From positions 1-18,067 of the forward strand of contig JAFAZB010000495.1 of NCBI GenBank assembly GCA_019240015.1: 18,067 bases of DNA, read 5' to 3'. The notes beneath the pieces were generated by a model. That model saw only the letters and a program-made list of their open reading frames with translations, made no database searches and was not told the DNA's origin. Shown in pieces: positions 6,623-13,999 of the stretch. Position 1 is the first letter of the stretch. The number at the start of each line of letters is the position of its first letter. Origin of the DNA: Solirubrobacterales bacterium (GTDB taxonomy: Bacteria; Actinomycetota; Thermoleophilia; Solirubrobacterales; Solirubrobacteraceae). Both the position numbers and the translations under genes were made by a program.

Positions 6623-7920
6623 CTGCGTGCCGCCGCTGGTAGCGGCCCCGCGGCACCGCCCGGGGCCAGCGGCAGCCCGACCGGTGGCGCCGTGCACCGC
6701 TGGCGCCGGTGCCATTCGAGCTCGGCGCCGAACACGCTCAGCGCACTCTCCACGAAGCGCACCGCTCCATCCGGGTGATGGCAGGCGCCCCGGCCCCGCA
6801 CCTGGGCACACCAGCGCAGCACCCGCTCGCGCTCGCGCTCGTGGGCGACGCCGTCGGCCAGCGCCCGCACCGATTCGGCGATCGCGGGTAGGCCGTAAGC
6901 GCACGGACCGCACTGCCCCGCGCTCTGGCTCGCGAGGTACTCGATCACGGTCGCGCTCTCGTGCAGGCCGCAGGCGCGCTCGCCGAGCGCGATCAGCACG
7001 CCCGAGCCCAGCGCGCAGCCGACCGAGCGCAGCTCCTCGCGGGAGAGGCGCAGCGCGAACGCGCGCGAGGCCTGCACCCAGGTGCCGAAGTAGCCGCCGA
7101 CGAGCAGCGCCTGAAGCGGCTCGCTGGCGCCGCCGGCCGCCGCCAGCAGGTCGGTCATCGAGGTTCCGAACGCCAGCTCGTAGACGCCGGGCGCGCTCAC
7201 CGCACCGGAGATCGTGACCAGCGCCGAGCCGGGGTCGGCCTCGCTGCCCAGCTCGCGGAACCAGCGGGCGCCGTAGCGGGCGATCAGCGCCAGCTGGGCC
7301 AGCGTCTCGGGATTCTGGACCAGCGTGGGGTGACCGCGGTAGCCGCGCTGGAATGGCAGCGGCGGTACGAACGTGGGCTTCGCCACGCCCCTGTTCAGGT
7401 ACTGCACGACCGCCGTCTCCTCGCCGGTCACGTAGCCGTCGGGTCCGACCGCCAGATGCAGATCGACGGGCTCGGCGGGACGGACCGGGATCGCTCCCTC
7501 GATCGCCCGGACCGCTTCCCGCGAGTGCTCGCCGAGCTTCACGATCACGGTGCCGGCGCCGACCGCGCTCGCAGCCAGCACCGCCCCGTCGAGCACCAGG
7601 TGTGGGAGCCGGGTCAGCAGCAGCCGGTCCTTCGCGCTGGCCGGCTCGGTCTCGCTCCCGTTGACGATCAGCGTCGCCCGCCGGCCCCCGCCCGCCATCG
7701 AGCGCAGCTTGACCGCGGTCGGGAAATCGGCGCCTCCGCGGCCGCGCAGGCCGCTCATCTCGACCGCCTCGATCAGCTGGCGCGGCGAGCTCCGCGGCAG
7801 CTCACCGTGGACCCGGACGTGGTCGGCGTGGGTCATCGTCGCGCCGCGCGGGTCGAGCCCGGCGAGCAGCCGGGGCAATCCGGACGGGCCGGGGGCGGCG
7901 CCCATCGCGGTCGCGCTCAT
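6619..7920 (-). CDS. NuoF-like flavo-iron-sulfur subunit (51-kDa NADH dehydrogenase domain, SLBB)
   Basis: A 433-residue homologue of the complex I 51-kDa subunit. In order it shows the FMN/NADH fold motif GLRGRGGADFPTAVK (57-71), NGSETEPASAKDR (87-99, NuoF NADExEPGTxKDR), GYVTGEETAVV (162-172), an SLBB-like segment (VTISGAVSAPGVYEL) and the C-terminal cluster region SAGQCGPC (333-340) with Cys380 in GACHHPDGA. Differences from NuoF: the FPTG loop reads GADFPTA, with Asp65 where NuoF has Gly, and the first cluster Cys of SCGxCxPC is Ala334, leaving Cys337, Cys340 and Cys380. It should move electrons between a nicotinamide or other donor, FMN and FeS clusters. Absence of other nuo genes argues against complex I. 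Start ATG 7920 lies 25 bp after the haem protein stop; ATG 7905 is possible. Confidence 0.87.
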   Translation of the reverse strand: MSATAMGAAPGPSGLPRLLAGLDPRGATMTHADHVRVHGELPRSSPRQLIEAVEMSGLRGRGGADFPTAVKLRSMAGGGRRATLIVNGSETEPASAKDRLLLTRLPHLVLDGAVLAASAVGAGTVIVKLGEHSREAVRAIEGAIPVRPAEPVDLHLAVGPDGYVTGEETAVVQYLNRGVAKPTFVPPLPFQRGYRGHPTLVQNPETLAQLALIARYGARWFRELGSEADPGSALVTISGAVSAPGVYELAFGTSMTDLLAAAGGASEPLQALLVGGYFGTWVQASRAFALRLSREELRSVGCALGSGVLIALGERACGLHESATVIEYLASQSAGQCGPCAYGLPAIAESVRALADGVAHERERERVLRWCAQVRGRGACHHPDGAVRFVESALSVFGAELEWHRRQRCTAPPVGLPLAPGGAAGPLPAAARR

Positions 7921-7945
7921 GCTCGCGTCACGGCGGCGCTCATCC

Positions 7946-9070
7946 TCACCCCGCCGGCGTGGCGGTGAGCGTGCCGGTCACCGCGTTGGTCTGGTTGTCG
8001 ATGCTGAGACTGGCCCGCAGTTCGAGCGTCGAGCCGGCGCCGCTTACCCGCGCCAGGAACTCCTGCCCCTGGAGCGAGACGATCTGACCCTGCATCACCG
8101 CGGGCAGGCTGTCTGCGGTCAGGTCCACCTGGCTGCCGGTCAGCGACAGCCCGCCGCCCGGGATCGGCGCGCCACCCAGGCGGACCCGCAGCCGCCCCCG
8201 GGCGCCGCCCGCGAGCCGCAGTGAGATGTCGACGACCGCGCCGCCCGCGACCGAGCTCTGGCTGATCTTGCCCCGGAGCTCGGCCGAGAAGCGAGCTGCC
8301 CCGGCTCGGCCGGGTGCCGCGCCGCCGGCCGTGCCGCCCGCGCTGCTGGGTGCGCTCGCGCCGCCGTTGGCGGCCGGCGCGGTGCCCGCGAGCAGCGACT
8401 GCGGCGTGCCCGCCCGGCGCGCCCACCCCCCCTGCAGCGGGCCGGCAAGCGTGAAGATCGCGATCCCCGCGACGCTGGCGAGCGTCAGCACGAACGCGGG
8501 CATCCGCAGCCGCTCGGACCCCGCGCCGGCCCGCCCGATCCGCACCCACACCGCGACCAGCACCGCCCCGACGCACACGATCGTCAGCCCCAGCATCCAC
8601 CACACCTTGGTGTCGGTGCCGGTGCCGAGCCCGTGCAGGACCGCCACCGGCCAGCTGGCATACGCCAGCCAGTGGATCGCCCGCCAGGCGCGATAGCCGA
8701 GCCGGCGGCGAACCAGACTGGTGATCACCAGCGCGAGCAGCAGGTCGAACGACAGCGCCCCCAACCCGAGCCAGAGCGGCCTGTAGGCGGACGCGAACGG
8801 AATCACGGCGTCGGTCAGCGTGATCGGTGCGAAGCCGTCGAGCACGCTGGTCAGGATGTGCAGCAAGAGCAACGCGATCACCAGCAGCGAAACGTCGCGG
8901 TGCAGCGCGTCGATCGCGAACCTGGGCCAGCGGGGCGCGGCCGCGAAGCGCAGCGACCCCAGCACCCCGAGCACCACCGAAGCGGTCAACAGCAGCAGCG
9001 CCACCGCGCCGGTGCCGCGGCTGAGGTACCAGTAGGCGCTCGGGCCGGCGGCGGCGAGCGGCGCACTCAT
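7946..9070 (-). CDS. Ferric reductase-like haem-b transmembrane protein with C-terminal beta-rich domain
   Basis: A 374-residue integral membrane protein with about six hydrophobic helices in residues 20-210. Two His pairs, His57/His71 (H-x13-H) and His133/His146 (H-x12-H), have the spacing known for bis-haem coordination in ferric reductases and NADPH oxidases, so it should carry two b haems across the membrane. It lacks the FAD/NAD(P)H domain of those enzymes. Instead a Gly/Ala/Ser/Pro linker (215-258) leads to a roughly 115-residue beta-rich domain (FSAELRGKIS...TGTLTATPAG) I do not recognise. Electrons probably come from the neighbouring NuoF-like protein and ferredoxin (inference). ATG 9070 overlaps the apbE stop (ATGA). 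A longer reading to 9493 lies over apbE in another frame and was discarded. Confidence 0.87.
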   Translation of the reverse strand: MSAPLAAAGPSAYWYLSRGTGAVALLLLTASVVLGVLGSLRFAAAPRWPRFAIDALHRDVSLLVIALLLLHILTSVLDGFAPITLTDAVIPFASAYRPLWLGLGALSFDLLLALVITSLVRRRLGYRAWRAIHWLAYASWPVAVLHGLGTGTDTKVWWMLGLTIVCVGAVLVAVWVRIGRAGAGSERLRMPAFVLTLASVAGIAIFTLAGPLQGGWARRAGTPQSLLAGTAPAANGGASAPSSAGGTAGGAAPGRAGAARFSAELRGKISQSSVAGGAVVDISLRLAGGARGRLRVRLGGAPIPGGGLSLTGSQVDLTADSLPAVMQGQIVSLQGQEFLARVSGAGSTLELRASLSIDNQTNAVTGTLTATPAG

Positions 9071-10086
9071 CGCGGGGCCCCCGCGGAGGGCTCGGCGGCC
9101 GAGACCGGGTGGGGCACCGCGGCAGCGCAGGGCAGGGCATCCCCATCCTCGGGCCAGCCCGCGAGGTGAAGCGCCGTGCCCTCGGAGGACACCAGCCGGC
9201 TCGGCAGGCGCAGCGACGTCAGCCACGCAGGCGCGCGCTCGCCGCGGACGATCGCCGCGGTGCTGGCGGTGTTGGCGTCCACACACGAGGCCGCGGCAAC
9301 GCTCGCGGTCCGCCACACGCCCCGTGCGGGCAAGCCGGTGCTCGGATCGAGCAGGTGATGGTGGGTGTCCTCGCCCGCGCGCCAACGCCTTACGACCGTG
9401 CTCGAGGTCGCCAGACCACCGCCGTGGAGCATGATCCACTGCCCGGGCGCCTGCGCCCCCGCGCGGTGATCGTCGGTCACGTACACGCGCCACCCCTGGG
9501 CGGGCGCCGCACCGCCCAGCCCGAGGTCGCCCCCGAACCCGACCAGCACCCCGCAGCCGACCGCCGCCGCGGCCGCCGCCGCGGCGCGATCGGCCGCCAG
9601 CGCCTTGGCGGTGGCGCCGAGGTCGAGGGTCACGCCCGGCTTCAGGCGGATCGTGCCGGCGCCCCGATCGAGCTCCACCGCGCGCCAGCCGGGAACCGCC
9701 GCGAACGCCACCGGGGCGGGCGCCACGCGCTCGGGCAAGGCTTCGAAGTCGCGGTCATATCCGAGCGCGATCAGCGCCTGTCCGACCGTCGGATCGACGT
9801 CGCCGTCGGTCAGCTGGGCCGCTCGCAGCGCGGCCCCCAGCGCGTCGAGCAGTAACGGGCCTGCGGGGCACACCGAACCCCGCGAGCGGTTCAGCGCCGA
9901 GAGCTCGGAGTCCTTCCGGAAGCGGGAGCAGGCCTGGTCGAACTGATCCACGAGCTCCTGCACCACGGCTCGCGCGGCGCCCAGCATCGCGGGCTGCGCG
10001 ACGGACACGACCGCCGTCGTCCCGAACGCCGGAAACTGGACGCTGCCGACGCCGGCGCGCTGGACCGTTGAGTCAGTACCGCTCAT
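9067..10086 (-). CDS. apbE: FAD:protein FMN transferase (ApbE family)
   Basis: A 339-residue ApbE-family flavin transferase, which uses FAD to attach FMN covalently to Thr/Ser of target proteins. Hallmarks present are DVDPTVG (96-102), DLGATAKALAAD (155-166), the metal/flavin motif HHHLLDPSTGLPA (242-254) and DANTAST (270-276). An Ala-rich run (AADRAAAAAAAA) follows the second motif. No signal peptide or lipobox is visible, so it is expected to act in the cytoplasm. No classical FMN_bind domain or RnfD/NqrB-type target is encoded in the window, so its substrate is unclear. Start ATG 10086 lies 33 bp after the small membrane protein stop. It overlaps the haem-b gene, supporting a shared function. 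Confidence 0.9.
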   Translation of the reverse strand: MSGTDSTVQRAGVGSVQFPAFGTTAVVSVAQPAMLGAARAVVQELVDQFDQACSRFRKDSELSALNRSRGSVCPAGPLLLDALGAALRAAQLTDGDVDPTVGQALIALGYDRDFEALPERVAPAPVAFAAVPGWRAVELDRGAGTIRLKPGVTLDLGATAKALAADRAAAAAAAAVGCGVLVGFGGDLGLGGAAPAQGWRVYVTDDHRAGAQAPGQWIMLHGGGLATSSTVVRRWRAGEDTHHHLLDPSTGLPARGVWRTASVAAASCVDANTASTAAIVRGERAPAWLTSLRLPSRLVSSEGTALHLAGWPEDGDALPCAAAVPHPVSAAEPSAGAPR

Positions 10087-10119
10087 CTCGAGGCTTCCGG
10101 CCCGGCGGGAGGGTCGAGC

Positions 10120-10548
10120 TCAGGAGCCCCCGGAGACAGCGCCGCTGGATGGCGCGGGGCTGGCGGGAGCGGGCGGGGCGGCCGGCTGTGGGCTGCTCTG
10201 GGGTGCGTCGCCCGAGCTCCCCTGATCGGAGGACGCGGGCGGCGCGGCGGAGGGTGGCTGGCTGGGGCCTTGGAGGCCGAGCTGGGCGGGACTGGCGGGC
10301 GGGGGCATCCGCTGGCTCGCACCGGTGGAGGCAACCGGCGGCGGGCTGCTCTGGGGCGCGCGGGCGCTGGCGCCAAGCGAGCGCCCCGGGGTGAGCGCGG
10401 AGACCAGCGCGGCGAATCCCGCCGTGAGTGCAGCCGCCGCCACGATCGTCCATCGCCGGACGCGGCCGATGCGGCTCAACGCGGCGTCTCGCTGTCGCTG
10501 CGCGAGCGATCGCTGGCGCTCGAGGTGGGCCGGACGTTCGGTGCTCAT
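10120..10548 (-). CDS. Small single-pass membrane protein with Pro/Ser/Ala-rich tail
   Basis: A 142-residue protein with a basic N-terminus (RQRDAALSRIGRVRR), one transmembrane helix around residues 33-53 (WTIVAAAALTAGFAALVSALT) and a long low-complexity extracytoplasmic tail rich in Pro, Ser, Ala and Gly. No known domain is recognised. The arrangement implies N-in/C-out topology by the positive-inside rule. Being the first gene of the unit after the kinase, and 33 bp from apbE, it probably belongs to the electron-transfer system as an anchor or spacer. The tail contains STGAS, loosely like an ApbE flavinylation site but without the surrounding FMN-binding domain. A direct repeat 36-53 bp upstream of ATG 10548 may be its operator. 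Confidence 0.72.
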   Translation of the reverse strand: MSTERPAHLERQRSLAQRQRDAALSRIGRVRRWTIVAAAALTAGFAALVSALTPGRSLGASARAPQSSPPPVASTGASQRMPPPASPAQLGLQGPSQPPSAAPPASSDQGSSGDAPQSSPQPAAPPAPASPAPSSGAVSGGS

Positions 10549-10583
10549 GGTGCTTTGAAGATGCCCACAGTCGATCAGCTTTC

Positions 10584-10601
10584 GCTAAGAGCAGGATGAG
10601 A
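10584..10601 (-). promoter_or_regulatory. Direct repeat, candidate OmpR-family operator
   Basis: On the minus strand TCTCATC and TCTTAGC lie 11 bp apart (start to start), separated by CTGC. Half-sites repeated every 11 bp on one face of the helix are typical for OmpR/PhoB-type regulators. The site lies in the 71-bp gap between the histidine kinase stop and the small membrane protein start, so it would place the electron-transfer genes under response-regulator control. No convincing -10/-35 pair was identified. The link to the regulator at 13999-14679 is inference. Confidence 0.4.
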
Positions 10602-10619
10602 ATTCGGCTAGGAAGAGGT

Positions 10620-12029
10620 TCACTCGACGCTCACCGCCCCCGATCGACTGCTCGCCGGAGCCAGTGGCAGCTCGACCGTAAACGCCGATCCGTCGATCGC
10701 CACCGCGCCCCCGTGGCGCTCCGCGATCGCCGCCACGATCGCCAGGCCCAGCCCGGATCCCGGTCGGCGCGTGGCGCCGGCCCCGCGCCAGAACCGCTCG
10801 AACACCCGCTCGCGGAGCGCAGGATCCGGGCCCGGGCCCTGGTCGCTGATCGTGAGCAGCGCCCGCCCTTGCACGGATTGCACGGTGACCGTCACCTCCC
10901 CGGCCTCGGGGCCGTGGACCAGCCCATTCTCGATCAGGTTGACGAGCGCCCGGCGGATCGCGCCGGGCTCGGCGAGCACCGCCGCCGGCGCCAGCGCGCC
11001 AGCCGTCACCCGGTCGTAGCCGGCCGCCACCTCGCGGGCCAGCTCGTCGAGCGCGACCAGCTCCCGCTCGCCGGCGCCGGCGGCGGCACGCTCCAGCACC
11101 AGCAGGTCATCGACCAGCCGCGCCAGCCTGACCGCGTCGCCGCGAAGCTCCTCGAGCAGCTCGGGGTCGGCGCCGTGCTTGGAGACGTACTCGACGTTGC
11201 CCAGCAGCGCGGTGACCGGCGTACGCAGCTCGTGCGAGGCGTCGGCGAGAAACCGGCGCTCGCTCGCTCGCGACTGCGCGAGCGATTCCAGCATCCGGTT
11301 CAGCACCCCGGTCAGCTGCCCGATCTCGTCGCGGGCACCCGGCTCCGGCAGCCGCCGCGCCGGATCGGCGGTCCGCTCGATCTCGCCGGCCGCGCCCGCC
11401 AGCCGCCGCAGCGGGCGCAAGCCGCGTCGCGTCAGGCCGGCGGCGGCGAGCGCCGCGAGCAGGACGACCACGGCGCCGCTGACCGCGACCGCGACGCCGA
11501 GGTCACCGATCGTATTCGCGATGTCGGTGGTGTCGGAAGCGACCAGCACCGCGCCGCCGGCCGCCGGACCGCCCGCCTGCGCGATCGGCGCCGCCAGCAT
11601 CCGCCAACGACTGCCGCCCAGCTCGATGTCCTCAAAGCCGGTGCGGCCGGCGACCCGCGCAGCCAGGACCACACGGTCCTGGGGCAGCAGCCGCGCACCG
11701 AGGCTCGCCGAGCTGGCCAGCAGCCGGCCCCGGGCATCGAGCACCTCGACCACGAGCTGGCGTCCCGAGCCGGGGCTCTCCATCGCCCCGGGGAAGGTCA
11801 GCACCGCCGGCGCAGAGACCGCCAGCTGCGCCACATCTTGGGCGCGCTGACGCAACGCCGTGTCGAGCGAGCTGCGGAGCTCGTGGTTGACGAGCACCAC
11901 GGTCACGACGCCGAACAGGGCAACCGCAGCCAGGATCGACCCCGCCGCCGCGAGCGCCAGCCGCGCCCGCAGCGTCTGAAGGATCGCTAGGTGCGACCAG
12001 TTTGCGCGAAGCTTTTGAGGCGGTCTCAT
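10620..12029 (-). CDS. Sensor histidine kinase (HAMP, HisKA, HATPase_c)
   Basis: A 469-residue membrane histidine kinase. Helix one (about 21-47) and helix two (about 178-199) bracket a roughly 130-residue extracytoplasmic sensor. A HAMP-like segment (RRGLRPLRRLAGAAGEIE) follows. The H-box FLADASHELRTPVTALL carries phosphoacceptor His266. The N-box NLIENG, G1 box DQGPGP, F-box ERFWRG and G2 box GSGLGLAIV are intact, so it should be active. The likely partner is the OmpR-type regulator at 13999-14679, although the GGDEF-EAL gene separates them. I chose ATG 12029; it has no clear Shine-Dalgarno. A TTG at 12080 would add 17 residues and overlap the divergent promoter region. The signal sensed is unknown; the sensor has no recognised cofactor motif. 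Confidence 0.9.
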   Translation of the reverse strand: MRPPQKLRANWSHLAILQTLRARLALAAAGSILAAVALFGVVTVVLVNHELRSSLDTALRQRAQDVAQLAVSAPAVLTFPGAMESPGSGRQLVVEVLDARGRLLASSASLGARLLPQDRVVLAARVAGRTGFEDIELGGSRWRMLAAPIAQAGGPAAGGAVLVASDTTDIANTIGDLGVAVAVSGAVVVLLAALAAAGLTRRGLRPLRRLAGAAGEIERTADPARRLPEPGARDEIGQLTGVLNRMLESLAQSRASERRFLADASHELRTPVTALLGNVEYVSKHGADPELLEELRGDAVRLARLVDDLLVLERAAAGAGERELVALDELAREVAAGYDRVTAGALAPAAVLAEPGAIRRALVNLIENGLVHGPEAGEVTVTVQSVQGRALLTISDQGPGPDPALRERVFERFWRGAGATRRPGSGLGLAIVAAIAERHGGAVAIDGSAFTVELPLAPASSRSGAVSVE

Positions 12030-12103
12030 AGTTATGTTTTCATCACGAAGGCGGGCGATCGCTCGCGGGCAGGCGTTCAATTAGACACGGAGGTTTTTGG
12101 CAG
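12030..12103. promoter_or_regulatory. Divergent intergenic region between kinase and GGDEF-EAL genes
   Basis: This 74-bp gap, partly AT-rich beside the kinase start (gttatgttttcat), separates divergently read genes and should contain both promoters. A GGAGG at 12088-12092 lies 11 nt ahead of the GGDEF-EAL GTG. I could not identify reliable -35/-10 pairs on either strand. Confidence 0.3.
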
Positions 12104-13810
12104 GTGGTGCAGGAGCAGAGCGGGACGATCCCGCCAGTCCGAGTGCTGCTCGTTGAGCGAGACGCTCGTGCGGCGATGCTGATCGGCGAGCTGCTTCGCG
12201 CCGCCTGGCGTGAGGGGCTGGTGCTGGTTCACGCCGAGCACCTCGACGACGCCTCGCAAGAGCTGCTCGACCATGGCGCCAGCTGCGTGCTGCTCGGCCT
12301 CTGGGGTCTGGAGCTCGAGCCGCTCGAGCACGTTCGCGTCGCCGCGCCGGACGTCCCGATCGTGGTGCTGTCCGACGACCCGACCCAGGAGGAGGGGCTG
12401 CGCGCGATCAGCGCCGGCGCTCAGGATTACCTGCTCCGCTCGGAGCTCGGCCCGGGGGCGCTGCGCCGGGCGGTCAGCTTCGCGATCGAGCGCAAGCGCT
12501 CCGAGGGCGAGCTGGCCCATCGCGCGCTGCACGATCCGCTGACCGGGCTGCCAAATCGTGCCCTGTTCCTCGATCGCCTCGGGGTGGCGCTCGATCGCGC
12601 GCGGCGCACCGAGGCCGCGGTCGCGGTGCTGTTCCTCGACGTGGACAACTTCAAGCAGGTCAACGACTCGCTCGGGCACGCCGCCGGCGACCGTCTGTTG
12701 ATCGTGCTCGCGGATCGGCTCAAGGAGATGCTGCGACCGATGGACACCGTGGCGCGGTTCGGCGGCGACGAGTTCACGTTCCTGTTCGAGGAGCTCGCCG
12801 GCGAGCGCGAGGCGGTGCTGATTGCGGAGCGGATCGGCCAGACGGTGCGCAGGCCGATCACGCTCAATGAACGCGAAGTCGAGGTCACGGTCAGCATCGG
12901 GATCGCGCTGGTCAGCGAGCCCTCGGTGCTGCCCGACAGCGTGATCCGCGACGCCGACGCCGCGATGTACCGGGCCAAGGAGCTCGGACGGGCGCGGTTC
13001 GAGCTCTACGACGAGGCTTCCCGGCGGCGGGCGATGGAGCGGCTCGAGCTGGAGGGCGCGCTGCGCCACGCGCTCGAGCGCTCCGAGCTGCGGGTCCACT
13101 ACCAGCCGCGGGTGTCGCTGAACGGCGAGACCGGGCTGGTCGGGTTCGAGGCGTTGCTGCGCTGGCAGCACCCGCAGCGGGGCCTGATCGCACCCGGCGA
13201 GTTCATCGAGATCGCCGAGGAGACGGGGATGATCGTGGCGATCGGCGAGTATGTGCTCGAGCAGGCGCTGAGCGACGTGGCCCGCTGGCGCCAGTCCCGG
13301 CCCGGGATGACGATCTCGGTCAACCTCTCCCGGCGCCAGCTCGAGGACGCCGGCCTCGCCTCGCGGCTGGCGAGCACGATCCGCGCCAGCGGCGCCGACC
13401 CCGGCGTGCTGTGCCTCGAGATCACCGAGAGCACGGTCCAGCACGACCCGGAGCTCGCCGGGCGGATGCTGGGCGCGCTGAAGACGATCGGCGTGTCGCT
13501 GGCGATCGACGACTTCGGCACCGGCTATTCCTCGCTGGCGAGGCTGCGCCAGCTCCCGGTCGACACGCTCAAGCTCGACCGGAGCTTCGTCGGCGCGCTG
13601 GGCAGTGAGCCGGAGGCGGCGGCGGTGCTCGGCGCGGTGGTGGAGCTCGGCCACGCGCTCGGGCTGAGCGTCGTCGCCGAGGGAGTGGAGACCGACCTGC
13701 AGCTCGCGCAGCTGCGGGAGCTGGGCTGCGACGGCGCCCAGGGCTTCCTGTTCAGCGGCCCGGTGCCCGAGGAGGAGGTGCATGCGCTGCTCGGATACGG
13801 CTCGCGCTAG
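12104..13810 (+). CDS. Cyclic-di-GMP turnover enzyme: degenerate receiver - GGDEF - EAL
   Basis: A 568-residue soluble protein of three parts. Residues 12-125 form a receiver-like domain: acidic residues ERD (18-20) remain, but the phosphoacceptor position is Gly65 (CVLLGLW) and the conserved Lys is Arg112 (YLLRSE), so phosphorylation is unlikely. Residues 140-305 are a GGDEF cyclase domain with intact GGDEF (220-224) and an inhibitory-site RxxD (Arg211-Asp214) five residues before it. Residues 315-565 are an EAL phosphodiesterase domain with EALLRW, Asn407, Glu439, the DDFGTGYSS loop (469-477), Lys490 and Glu526 conserved. Both catalytic domains look competent. The start is GTG 12104 (or GTG 12107). 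It is transcribed opposite to both neighbours and sits between a presumed kinase/regulator pair. Confidence 0.92.
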   Translation: MVQEQSGTIPPVRVLLVERDARAAMLIGELLRAAWREGLVLVHAEHLDDASQELLDHGASCVLLGLWGLELEPLEHVRVAAPDVPIVVLSDDPTQEEGLRAISAGAQDYLLRSELGPGALRRAVSFAIERKRSEGELAHRALHDPLTGLPNRALFLDRLGVALDRARRTEAAVAVLFLDVDNFKQVNDSLGHAAGDRLLIVLADRLKEMLRPMDTVARFGGDEFTFLFEELAGEREAVLIAERIGQTVRRPITLNEREVEVTVSIGIALVSEPSVLPDSVIRDADAAMYRAKELGRARFELYDEASRRRAMERLELEGALRHALERSELRVHYQPRVSLNGETGLVGFEALLRWQHPQRGLIAPGEFIEIAEETGMIVAIGEYVLEQALSDVARWRQSRPGMTISVNLSRRQLEDAGLASRLASTIRASGADPGVLCLEITESTVQHDPELAGRMLGALKTIGVSLAIDDFGTGYSSLARLRQLPVDTLKLDRSFVGALGSEPEAAAVLGAVVELGHALGLSVVAEGVETDLQLAQLRELGCDGAQGFLFSGPVPEEEVHALLGYGSR

Positions 13811-13836
13811 GTCCGATCGCGGGGGCACCAGCTCTA

Positions 13837-13999
13837 GATGATTGATTCCAAATTGGTTGGGATCGGGGCGTTCGGGGGACGAGCGGGGCGCCGCGGATGG
13901 GAGGCGACGCGTAGCAGCGCTACGCGAGCCGAGCAGCCGGGGCGCATCCGCGAAGTTATCCCGGACGCATCCGGATCGAACAATTTGGAATCAACCATC
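13837..13999 (+). mobile_element. MITE-like 163-bp element, copy 2
   Basis: This second copy is in inverted orientation to copy 1 and differs at four positions. Ends are GATGATTGATTCCAAATTG (13837-13855) and CAATTTGGAATCAACCATC (13981-13999), the latter with one change from a perfect inverted repeat. It is flanked on both sides by TA (13835-13836 and 14000-14001), consistent with a TA duplication at a CTAG target. At the exact centre CGCGTAGC/GCTACGCG (13908-13915, 13919-13926) forms a perfect 8-bp stem with a 3-nt loop, and CGCGGATG/CATCCGCG (13892-13899, 13945-13952) forms an outer stem. The whole element can therefore fold back on itself. No protein is encoded. It fills the convergent gap between the GGDEF-EAL and response-regulator genes. 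Confidence 0.87.

Noticed and set aside
6619..7920. Part of a respiratory complex I operon
   Set aside because: No other nuo genes are present, the NuoF motifs are altered, and the neighbours encode a ferric-reductase-like protein, ApbE and a ferredoxin.
12030..12080. TTG start for the histidine kinase at 12080
   Set aside because: It would run through most of the short divergent promoter region and add 17 residues without family similarity. ATG 12029 precedes the first membrane helix suitably.
6193..13999. Composite transposon formed by the two 163-bp elements
   Set aside because: There is no transposase and no duplication at the outer borders, and each copy has its own flanking TA-type signals. 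Independent insertions explain the data better.
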